The position numbers were made by a program, and so were the translations under genes. 12,754 nucleotides of DNA from JAQBFJ01 sp032123435 (GTDB taxonomy: Bacteria; Verrucomicrobiota; Kiritimatiellia; UBA8416; JAQBFJ01): contig JAQBFJ010000196.1 in the NCBI GenBank assembly GCA_032123435.1, positions 1 through 12,754 of the forward strand, in the 5' to 3' direction. Positions 6,814 through 12,603 of the stretch are shown piece after piece. The stretch's first letter is position 1, and each line of letters starts with the position of its first letter. Under the pieces are notes generated by a model that saw nothing but the letters and a program-made list of their open reading frames with translations, was not told where the DNA came from and made no database searches.

Positions 6814-8553
6814 ATGAGAAACAAGCCTGTCAAAGTTGTTCTGGGATCAGGGGATCTGCGCGGAAAATGGAAGCTGTTCCAGGGGCCGGAGACGGTTATA
6901 ACCGCCTATAAGCCGGAAGATGTGCGTACAGCCTTGCAGACGGTTCAGGACGCGGTAGAGAATGAAGGGCTCTATGCCGCCGGATTTCTATGTTACGAAG
7001 CGGCCTCGGGATTGGATGCGGCGTTGAAAACGCATTCCGGAAGTAAAATTCCTCTCGTCTGGTTCGGATTGTTTCGTGACGTGGAGGAAACAGAGCTTCC
7101 CCCAAGCGCATTATCTGATTTTACTATCGGAGAATGGCAGGTTTCAGTTTCATCCGATAAATATACAGAAGCTATTAAACAAATTAAACATTATCTGAAA
7201 AGCGGCGATACTTATCAGGTCAATTATACTTTGCGATTGAGAGCTTCTTTTGACGGTGATCCATGGAGTTTCTTCTGCCGGCTGGCCCGGACTCAAAGGA
7301 CTGGATATTGTGCTTTTATTGAAACGGAAGCATTCGCGATATGCTCTGCTTCCCCGGAGCTTTTCTTTTCTCTGGATAAAGATGTGTTGACATCATCTCC
7401 CATGAAAGGAACATCAAAGCGTGGATTGACGTTGGAGCAGGACCGTCAACTGGCCGAGGCTTTGCGTGTTTCCGAGAAGAACAGGGCTGAGAACGTGATG
7501 ATTGTCGACATGGTTCGCAACGACATGGGTCGTATTGCGGACAAGGGAAGTGTTCATGTTCCGAGCATGTTTGATATTGAACAGTATCCCACAGTTCTAC
7601 AAATGACATCAACCGTGACGAGTAATACGTCTGCTTCTTTTGTGGATATCATGAGCGCTTTGTTTCCATGCGCTTCAATTACCGGTGCGCCGAAAGTGCG
7701 TACAATGGAGATAATCAAGGAGCTGGAAAGTGATCTGCGTGGAATATATACAGGCTGTGTTGGGTATGTTCTGCCGGGCCGTAAAGCGCTGTTTAATGTT
7801 GCGATTCGCACTGTTTATCTCGATAAATCTGAAAGGATGGCGGAATACGGTGTGGGCGGCGGCGTGGTATGGGATTCCAGCGCGGAAGATGAATATGAAG
7901 AATGTCGTGTAAAAGCGGGTGTTCTTACTTCGGATTTGCCTGATTTCCAGCTTCTTGAATCTTTACTCTGGGATAATGGTTGTTTTCTGCTTGAAGAGCA
8001 TTTAAAGCGACTTCAAGGAGCGGCGGAATACTTTGCTTTTAATATTGATATTGAAAAGATCAGAAAACGGCTGTTGAAGGAAACGAGCAATTTAACAGGC
8101 CGTTTCAAAATAAGACTGCTGGTTGACGAGAAAGGGGGCGTGTCTATCGAAAAACAGCCGCTGATTAATATCGAATCCAGTGAGCCGTGGCGTGTGTGTT
8201 TAGCTGGCTCTATGATAAATTCGCAGGATCTCTTCTTGTATCACAAAACAACCAACAGATCTGTTTATGAGCATGCTAAATCCACTGCTGGTGATTGTGA
8301 TGATGTGATTCTTATGAATGAACGAGGGCAGATTACAGAAAGCACAATGGCTAATATCGTGGTCGAAAAAGATGGCCGCCGGTTGACGCCGCCTGTGCAA
8401 TGCGGTTTGTTGCCGGGCGTGTTCAGAGAGCATCTGCTGAATAACGGGATGATCGAAGAGCATGTCATCATGCCCGATGATATTCGCAAGGCGGACAACG
8501 TATTCCTGATAAATTCAGTGCGAAAATGGATCAAGATTAAGATCTTGTTTTAG
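6814..8553 (+). CDS. pabB: Fused aminodeoxychorismate synthase component I and 4-amino-4-deoxychorismate lyase (PabB-PabC)
   Basis: This 579-residue two-domain enzyme makes p-aminobenzoate for folate. Residues about 1-370 are a chorismate-binding PabB domain with SASPELFF (178-185), SPMKGTSKRG (195-204), MIVDMVRNDMGR (229-240), SITGAPKVRTMEI (288-300) and RGIYTGCVGY (309-318). The lysine in PMKGT (K198) is the PabB type; anthranilate synthases have alanine there. Residues about 378-579 are a class IV PLP lyase/aminotransferase domain with LLESLLWD, EHLKRL, the PLP lysine K478 in YHKTTNR, ERGQITESTMANI (503-515) and GLLPGVFRE (531-539). The first domain aminates chorismate with ammonia from a PabA partner, which is not encoded here. 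The second removes pyruvate. The ribosome site is weak (AGGG, too far from the ATG). The gene is divergent from folE2. Confidence 0.94.
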   Translation: MRNKPVKVVLGSGDLRGKWKLFQGPETVITAYKPEDVRTALQTVQDAVENEGLYAAGFLCYEAASGLDAALKTHSGSKIPLVWFGLFRDVEETELPPSALSDFTIGEWQVSVSSDKYTEAIKQIKHYLKSGDTYQVNYTLRLRASFDGDPWSFFCRLARTQRTGYCAFIETEAFAICSASPELFFSLDKDVLTSSPMKGTSKRGLTLEQDRQLAEALRVSEKNRAENVMIVDMVRNDMGRIADKGSVHVPSMFDIEQYPTVLQMTSTVTSNTSASFVDIMSALFPCASITGAPKVRTMEIIKELESDLRGIYTGCVGYVLPGRKALFNVAIRTVYLDKSERMAEYGVGGGVVWDSSAEDEYEECRVKAGVLTSDLPDFQLLESLLWDNGCFLLEEHLKRLQGAAEYFAFNIDIEKIRKRLLKETSNLTGRFKIRLLVDEKGGVSIEKQPLINIESSEPWRVCLAGSMINSQDLFLYHKTTNRSVYEHAKSTAGDCDDVILMNERGQITESTMANIVVEKDGRRLTPPVQCGLLPGVFREHLLNNGMIEEHVIMPDDIRKADNVFLINSVRKWIKIKILF

Positions 8554-8585
8554 CGCGTGATTTGCCTGTAAAGTCAAAAACAGTA

Positions 8586-8615
8586 TTGAAATTGTATGTG
8601 CTGAAATACTAATAA
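8586..8615 (+). promoter_or_regulatory. Weak candidate promoter of hypA
   Basis: TTGAAA (8586-8591, 5/6 match) is followed after 18 nt by TAATAA (8610-8615). It lies in the 83-bp gap between pabBC and hypA, 21 nt before the hypA start. The -10 part is poor, and hypA may instead be read from the pabBC promoter. Confidence 0.25.
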
Positions 8616-8636
8616 TGAAACAGGAATAACTCTGAA

Positions 8637-9026
8637 ATGCATGAATTTTCCATATGCCAGGTACTGCTTGATGGTGTTCTAGCTGAATTGGGAAAGAACA
8701 ATTTGACTAATCAGAAGTTAATCAAAACTCGTGTAGTCGCAGGTGAATTGCGTCAAATTGTGCCGGATTATCTTCAACAGGCCTATGAGGTGCTTACCAA
8801 GGACACTGTTGCGGAAGGGTCGAAGCTTGAGATACAGATTAGGGCTGTTGGCGGCACTTGTATGGATTGCAGGTGGGACGGCGATTTGCCCAAAGGAGAA
8901 TTTCGTTGCCAATCATGCGGATCGGGCAAGGTGGATATTACAAGAGGGCGTGAGCTCTATCTGGAAAGCCTTGAAGTTGAAGATGGTGTTATTAAAACAA
9001 CATCCCGTAACGGCGCAGACAAGTAA
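8637..9026 (+). CDS. hypA: Hydrogenase/urease nickel maturation factor HypA
   Basis: This 129-residue protein delivers nickel, with HypB, to [NiFe]-hydrogenase and sometimes urease. It begins MHEFSI; H2 and E3 belong to the nickel site. The zinc site is CMDC (C75, C78) plus CQSC (C91, C94). Length and order fit HypA/HybF, which is usually about 115 residues; the extra length is a C-terminal tail of about 15 residues after EVEDG. The ATG follows AGGA by 11 nt, a slightly long spacing. No hypB, hypCDEF or hydrogenase structural genes are in the window, so it is either displaced from a hydrogenase cluster or acts with distant genes. It is in the same direction as pabBC and convergent with thiF. 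Confidence 0.93.
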   Translation: MHEFSICQVLLDGVLAELGKNNLTNQKLIKTRVVAGELRQIVPDYLQQAYEVLTKDTVAEGSKLEIQIRAVGGTCMDCRWDGDLPKGEFRCQSCGSGKVDITRGRELYLESLEVEDGVIKTTSRNGADK

Positions 9027-9057
9027 TAAGCTGTCTACCGGATGGGAGAGGGGAGTG

Positions 9058-9083
9058 TTTTGACAGGATTAACTTGATCGGGA
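9058..9083 (+). repeat. Intergenic repeat, copy B
   Basis: This is the second copy of the repeat at 1986-2011. The first 22 bp are identical and the core is GACAGGATTAACTTGATC. It again lies between convergent genes (hypA and thiF), downstream of a plus-strand stop, and again just before an inverted repeat, here a strong 12-bp stem at 9086-9114. Confidence 0.75.
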
Positions 9084-9085
9084 TC

Positions 9086-9114
9086 CTGCTTCTTCGCTTC
9101 AGGCGGAGAAGCAG
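9086..9114. terminator. Strong hairpin between convergent hypA and thiF
   Basis: CTGCTTCTTCGC (9086-9097) pairs with GCGGAGAAGCAG (9103-9114), a 12-bp stem with one G-U wobble and a 5-nt loop (TTCAG). On the plus strand it is followed by CTTGTTCTTCG, a moderately T-rich run. A rho-independent terminator for hypA is therefore the best reading. In the thiF direction no T-run follows, so it may act there only as a transcript-end stabiliser. Confidence 0.6.
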
Positions 9115-9138
9115 CTTGTTCTTCGTGGTAAAATCTTC

Positions 9139-9741
9139 TTACTTTATCTGCCTGTCCCTGTTCATCAATATTTCAATTGCTTCATTGGCCTGCATGTTGG
9201 CTACAATTGCTACGCGCGCGGCACATAATCCCATGGTCGTATCTGATTCTCCATCACCGCACAGAATCAGATTGCCATTTCTCCTTATTTTCAGGGCTTC
9301 TGTTCTTCCATAGCCAGCGACTCCATTGCCGCTTATCAGCGGCTTATCCGGAAAAGCGGAACACCATGTTTCTATCAGCCAGAGCTTGTTTTCGGATTTG
9401 TCAAAAGCTTCAATGAGCAGGTCGGCATTTTTGAAGACGGCCGGAACGTTGTCGGGTGTTAATTCATCAGGGAACAGATTCAGTTTAATTTCGGGATTGA
9501 TGGCTTTTAGATGAGCGGCCAGTGCGTCGGTTTTTCTTTTGCCTGTATCAGGCTGGAAAAAATACTGACGGTTAAGATTAGACGGCTCAACAGAATCGAA
9601 GTCGGCTAGAATTAAAGTTCCGATTCCGGCGCGGGTAAGCGCGGCTGCGGCGTTTGAACCCAATCCGCCGCAGCCGGCTATCCCGACCACTGAGCTTTGC
9701 AGTATTTTCGTAACCTTTTCAGGGTTCTTCTCGAATATCAT
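9139..9741 (-). CDS. thiF: ThiF family 2 sulfur-carrier adenylyltransferase
   Basis: This 200-residue E1-like protein is expected to adenylate the C-terminal glycine of ThiS in thiamine thiazole synthesis. The nucleotide loop is GCGGLGSN (23-30). LILADFDSVEPSNLNRQ follows, with D47, D49 and the conserved N57-R58-Q59. Next come GKRKTDA with K70, EAFDKSENK with the acidic D114, and GLCAARVAIVANMQAN near the end. E. coli ThiF is about 250 residues and binds zinc through two CxxC pairs; both are missing here (cysteines only at 24, 127, 161, 173). That matches the short 'ThiF family 2' group known from clostridia. The ribosome site AGGGAGA fits the ATG. No thiS, thiG or thiH is adjacent; the gap to the RRM gene is too short for thiS. 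A MoeB/HesA role on another carrier is possible. Confidence 0.85.
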   Translation of the reverse strand: MIFEKNPEKVTKILQSSVVGIAGCGGLGSNAAAALTRAGIGTLILADFDSVEPSNLNRQYFFQPDTGKRKTDALAAHLKAINPEIKLNLFPDELTPDNVPAVFKNADLLIEAFDKSENKLWLIETWCSAFPDKPLISGNGVAGYGRTEALKIRRNGNLILCGDGESDTTMGLCAARVAIVANMQANEAIEILMNRDRQIK

Positions 9742-9876
9742 GATGTGTGTCTCCCTGTAGAAGAAGCAAAACTCACCATGCGCTTTCCGCAGAAAGATAC
9801 AACCCGAACGTATCCCATGAACAAGTTGACTTATTCAGGGAAAAACGGATGTAGTTACACAATAGAGAAGGTTTTA

Positions 9877-10149
9877 CTATCTGCGGTCGCCCCGGCGATC
9901 ATCCTTTGGCCGTGGCTGAGACTCGTTAACACGCAACGGACGGCCCATAAGGTCCACACCATTGGTGCTATTGATAGCCTTTTCGGCTTCACCTTTGTCT
10001 GGCATTTCAACAAAACCAAACCCTTTCGAACGGCCTGACATCTTGTCAACGATCACACGCGCTGAAGTCACGGTGCCGTGCTGTTCGAATAGTTCTTGTA
10101 GATCGCTGTCTGTAGCAGCGTACGGAAGGTTGCCAACGTAGATATCCAT
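9877..10149 (-). CDS. Small RRM-domain RNA-binding protein
   Basis: This 90-residue protein is almost entirely one RNA recognition motif. RNP-2 is IYVGNL near the start and RNP-1 is KGFGFVEM in the middle. These are followed by the usual EAEKAIN helix, the GRPLRVNESQPR strand and a short charged tail (RPKDDRRGDRR). I chose the ATG at 10149 (MDIYVGNLPY) over an upstream one at 10179, because AAGGAAG lies 4-6 nt before it and the protein then starts at the first RRM strand, as relatives do. Bacterial single-RRM proteins (best known in cyanobacteria) bind RNA and are often cold-induced; the targets here are unknown. It is transcribed toward thiF across a 135-bp gap with no clear terminator, so partial co-transcription is possible. 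Confidence 0.92.
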   Translation of the reverse strand: MDIYVGNLPYAATDSDLQELFEQHGTVTSARVIVDKMSGRSKGFGFVEMPDKGEAEKAINSTNGVDLMGRPLRVNESQPRPKDDRRGDRR

Positions 10150-10170
10150 CTTGCTTCCTTTAGTGTGCCA

Positions 10171-10200
10171 TGTATACAACTAACCAATCTGGGACATCAA
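10171..10200 (-). promoter_or_regulatory. Candidate promoter of the RRM gene
   Basis: On the minus strand TTGATG (10200-10195) is followed after 18 nt by TATACA (10176-10171). The start would be near 10164, leaving a leader of about 15 nt that holds the AGGAAG ribosome site. Both hexamers are 4/6 matches. Confidence 0.35.
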
Positions 10201-10536
10201 CCATGACACCAGCGGAAGCCCTGATACGGCCAATCCGAATGAACCGCAAAAAAAGCATGCAATAAGGAATGTTCATTGTAAATGGTTTTTTTTAACTATT
10301 TTATTAGCGGTAACAGTCGGGCTGATTGTTATGGTAATGATAATACAGGTTGCAATCAGTGTTCATCTGTTCCGGACGGCAGGAGGAATGGACGGGTGGG
10401 AACGCCCGGGGCATAAGCCTGGTTTACGGTGAATTGGCGCATTTTTGAGGCCAGGAATGGGGCAGGCCCTGGTTCGTCTCCATAGAGAACTACGCCCGCC
10501 CGGCAGGGCTGCAGGTATTATCCTGAACCATTATTA
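10180..10536. other. 357-bp gap without a convincing gene: AT-rich part then GC-rich block
   Basis: About 10255-10370 is AT-rich with an 8-T run (10286-10293). About 10371-10512 switches sharply to GC-rich and holds several CCTGG/CCAGG and CCCGGG words and an imperfect palindrome, GCCCGCCCGGCAGGGC (10494-10509). On the plus strand AATCAGTGTTCATCTGT (10354-10370) recalls a short motif common in intergenic DNA of environmental bacteria (from memory). Open frames exist on both strands but lack starts with ribosome sites. The GC switch suggests an inserted or dispersed repeat element, not a gene. Confidence 0.5.
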
Positions 10537-10664
10537 TCACATGACAAGCGTCATGGTGTAGGTTTTTCCGGCCTGGCTTTCAAAGGTGATACGGTTTGCA
10601 GCTCTTTTGAATTGGATATTCACGCCGTTTGAATCTGCTATTTTACAGGACTTTGGCGCGTTAA
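10537..10664 (-). pseudogene. 3' end of a gene cut off by the insertion sequence
   Basis: The minus strand reads outward from the left end of the IS in an open frame of 42 residues to TGA (10537-10539). It begins VNAPKSCKIADSNG and ends FESQAGKTYTMTLVM. The alternation of polar and hydrophobic residues, and the GKTYTM ending, resemble the last beta strands of large secreted glycoside hydrolases (GH95 fucosidase-like proteins are one possibility). That assignment is weak. The last codons form a small inverted repeat, CATGAC-N4-GTCATG. The rest of the gene is not on the other side of the IS, where the minus strand shows no credible continuation. The fragment is therefore an orphaned remnant. 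Confidence 0.55.
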
Positions 10665-10683
10665 CCTGAATTCCCCTGCTTTT
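10665..10683 (+). repeat. IS left inverted repeat
   Basis: It reads CCTGAATTCCCC then TGCTTTT going inward. The first 12 bp equal the right end exactly, and a further GCTTTT matches after a one-base length difference (TGC against GGGC). Confidence 0.8.
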
Positions 10684-10710
10684 CTCGAGAATGCCATATA
10701 AACGCCTTTT

Positions 10711-10739
10711 TTGTGCATAAATGTAGCAAGTAATATATT
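10711..10739 (+). promoter_or_regulatory. Candidate transposase promoter
   Basis: TTGTGC (10711-10716) is followed after exactly 17 nt by TATATT (10734-10739, 5/6 match). Transcription would start near 10746, so the hairpin at 10775-10797 would be inside the transcript. The -35 matches only at TTG. Confidence 0.4.
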
Positions 10740-10774
10740 ATTAATATTCATTAATTATGCTTGATTAGTTGGGT

Positions 10775-10797
10775 ATGGCTACGTATTGTGTAGCCAT
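10775..10797 (+). promoter_or_regulatory. Hairpin enclosing the transposase start codon
   Basis: ATGGCTAC (10775-10782) and GTAGCCAT (10790-10797) are perfect 8-bp arms around a 7-nt loop, GTATTGT; G-U pairs could lengthen the stem by about three. The preferred start ATG (10796) is in the 3' arm, and the in-frame alternative ATG (10775) is in the 5' arm. The structure should reduce translation of long read-through transcripts. Confidence 0.6.
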
Positions 10798-12436
10798 GTT
10801 TGTACAAAGAACAACTTCGAAACGAGGCCGGAAAGTGTACTCTTCCTATCTGGTGCGGGAGTCTTTTCGCACTCCCGACGGTCCCCGTTCGCGCACAGTC
10901 TGTAACATCACTCAACTTCCCTCCGCCATCCAGGATATCATCACCCGCTCACTCAAAGGCGAAGTTCTGGCTTCCGTGGAAAGTGTCAGTCTTCTGGACG
11001 CCCTTGATTTTGGCGGCCTTGCCGTGTTGCGCAATACATGGTTTCGTTTCGGGCTTTCAGATCTTTTCTCCGGCATCTCAAAAGCACAAGCCTCGCGACT
11101 TCAGGCCTTCATCTTTTCCCGTCTTCTTTTTCCCTGCTCAAAGCTCGATCTGGTAGAACAGGCCAGAGGCACGGCGTTAGCTCAAGCATGCGACCTTCCA
11201 GCTGAGGAGGCCTTCGACGAAGATGATCTCTATGATGCCATGGATCAGTTGACAGGACGCTGGTCCCCCTTGGTTCAAAAACTCTATGGTAAAGCTTTTC
11301 CGGACAAAGTCCGCATCGCCCTGTACGACATTACCAGCGTCTATTTTGAAGGGCATGGTCCCAAGGGCCTCGCTTGGTACGGTCACAGCCGTGACCACCG
11401 TTCAGATCGCCCACAGATTAATCTGGCGGTCGTCACCGATGAGACGGGTGTGCCGATCAGCCTAAGCGTTCTGAGGGGGAACCGTGCAGACAACAAAACC
11501 CTGCTTGGTCTTCTCAAACTTCTTAAAAGGCGCTTTGGCATCACTCAGGCCACCTTCGTTTTTGATGGCGGCATGAGCGGGGAAATCAATCTCAAGGCCA
11601 TGGCCGATGCAGGCCTCCACTATGTGACCCGCCTCTCGAATTCAACGCTAGCGTCGCTCCTTGCGGAATGCAAAGAAACCGCCAACGAAGTCATTCAGAT
11701 GGAACTGGGTGACCAGCCCAAACTCATTGAACTCGATCATGCGGGTAAACGCTACGTCTTGGCCGGGGGTGCCTGGAGGGCGCAACGCGACAGCGAACGC
11801 CGTGAGGCGAGAATCGCCAAGGGCGAGAAGATTCTGCGGGATCTGACCGCAAAAAAACGTAAGAACGTCAACGCGCAAAAACTGGCATCCACCGTAGGTC
11901 GCGCTTTGGAACGGGTCAAGGCGCACAAATACTTTTCCTATGAGATAAATCCGTCAGGCCAAATCCAATGGGATCGCAAGAACAGCGTGATCCAAGATGA
12001 GCAAACTCACGATGGCTGGTATTTGCTCCATACAAACCTTTCTCCTGCGGAGTGCAGCAAAGAGAGTACTCTGAGCCACTACAAGGGACTGTTGGAGGTG
12101 GAGGACGCTTTTAGGGAACTCAAAACTTACCTGGAAGTGCGACCGGTCCGGCATCGTCGTCCTGACCGAGTGGTGAATCATATTCGACTGTGCTTTTTAG
12201 CCTACTGGATCAGCGCCAGATTGGGACGCGAATGGATTGGATTGGGAGATCATCGGGAAGTGGTGCGTATATTGCGGAGCCTTCAAACCATCCGTATTGG
12301 CAGGCTGTTTTTTGATGGGATCGGCCACCGCACCTTAATGACATCCATCCCTGATGAAATGGAGCAGACGATCAAAACGCTGAAACTAGACAAAATCTTT
12401 TCATCCCCGCCAACATGGATGAAAGCGGTAATGTAG
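10796..12436 (+). CDS. IS1634 family DDE transposase
   Basis: This 546-residue transposase cuts and moves the surrounding element. I chose the ATG at 10796 because relatives begin MFVQRT or similar; in-frame TTG at 10769 and ATG at 10775 add 9 and 7 residues. Counted from 10796, the DDE residues are D178 in LYDITSVYFEG, D257 in FVFDGGMSG and E436 in the YKGLLEVEDAFRELK region, the last fitting the Y-R-E-K signature of the IS4 superfamily. Between them lie SRDHRSDRPQ and RGNRADNKT, and near the end RPVRHRRPDRV followed by HIRLCFLAYW. There is no frameshift or internal stop, so it should be active. No Shine-Dalgarno site precedes any candidate start, and the start codon sits in a hairpin, so expression is probably low. 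Confidence 0.93.
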   Translation: MFVQRTTSKRGRKVYSSYLVRESFRTPDGPRSRTVCNITQLPSAIQDIITRSLKGEVLASVESVSLLDALDFGGLAVLRNTWFRFGLSDLFSGISKAQASRLQAFIFSRLLFPCSKLDLVEQARGTALAQACDLPAEEAFDEDDLYDAMDQLTGRWSPLVQKLYGKAFPDKVRIALYDITSVYFEGHGPKGLAWYGHSRDHRSDRPQINLAVVTDETGVPISLSVLRGNRADNKTLLGLLKLLKRRFGITQATFVFDGGMSGEINLKAMADAGLHYVTRLSNSTLASLLAECKETANEVIQMELGDQPKLIELDHAGKRYVLAGGAWRAQRDSERREARIAKGEKILRDLTAKKRKNVNAQKLASTVGRALERVKAHKYFSYEINPSGQIQWDRKNSVIQDEQTHDGWYLLHTNLSPAECSKESTLSHYKGLLEVEDAFRELKTYLEVRPVRHRRPDRVVNHIRLCFLAYWISARLGREWIGLGDHREVVRILRSLQTIRIGRLFFDGIGHRTLMTSIPDEMEQTIKTLKLDKIFSSPPTWMKAVM

Positions 12437-12478
12437 CCAAGCAGTTTTTAGAAAAACTTGGTTTTGCAGGGGTTTTTT
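12437..12478 (+). terminator. Terminator-like hairpin after the transposase
   Basis: AGTTTTT (12443-12449) pairs with AAAAACT (12452-12458), with CCA (12437-12439) and TGG (12459-12461) outside. T-rich sequence follows, TTTTGCAGGGG then six Ts at 12473-12478. The stem is AT-rich, so efficiency may be modest. Confidence 0.5.
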
Positions 12479-12479
12479 A

Positions 12480-12499
12480 AAAAGCCCGGGGAATTCAGG
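12480..12499 (-). repeat. IS right inverted repeat
   Basis: Read inward on the minus strand it is CCTGAATTCCCC then GGGCTTTTT, the partner of the left end at 10665-10683. Confidence 0.8.
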
Positions 12500-12594
12500 C
12501 TAGTGAACAAAGAACCACTATTTTTGCGAATAAACATGGACGAATAGAATACAGTAAGGGTATTCTTGTTTTAACTAAGACTGATTGTATCTAA
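12500..12594 (+). pseudogene. 3' end of a second gene cut off by the insertion sequence
   Basis: The plus strand reads outward from the right IS end in an open frame to TAA (12592-12594). It begins ASEQRTTIFANKHGR and continues IEYSKGILVLTKTDCI. The composition looks like a true protein tail, and the stop is 9 nt before the next start, as in an operon. The other two plus-strand frames are full of stops. The frame stays open into the terminal repeat (KARGIQ) but closes at 12478-12480, so the 5' part is lost. I do not recognise the family; its neighbour suggests surface polysaccharide synthesis. Confidence 0.5.
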
Positions 12595-12603
12595 GGCGGA
12601 AGA

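Larger units (their letters stand above)
10665..12499 (+). mobile_element. IS1634-type (IS4 superfamily) insertion sequence, apparently complete
   Basis: This is an 1835-bp element bounded by inverted repeats that start CCTGAATTCCCC at both ends. It carries one full-length transposase gene with intact DDE residues, a candidate promoter, a hairpin over the start codon and a terminator-like hairpin after the stop. Size and layout fit the IS1634 family. No short direct repeat is seen: the left flank ends GCGCGTTAA and the right begins CTAGTGAAC. Some IS1634 members make long, variable target duplications, but none can be recognised here. By eye its coding part is richer in G+C than the neighbouring genes, consistent with recent arrival. 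Confidence 0.88.

Noticed and set aside
9742..9876. Hidden thiS between thiF and the RRM gene
   Set aside because: The gap is 135 bp, shorter than thiS, and no frame ends in the required Gly-Gly.
10184..10432. Plus-strand open frame with a hydrophobic run (WFFLTILLAVTVG and on to VAISVHLF)
   Set aside because: There is no start codon before the hydrophobic part. The first in-frame ATG (10331) leaves only 33 residues with no ribosome site. The hydrophobicity follows from the T-rich sequence.
10769..10795. Earlier TTG (10769) or ATG (10775) as the transposase start
   Set aside because: Relatives begin near MFVQRT, and neither earlier codon has a convincing ribosome site, though 10775 cannot be excluded.
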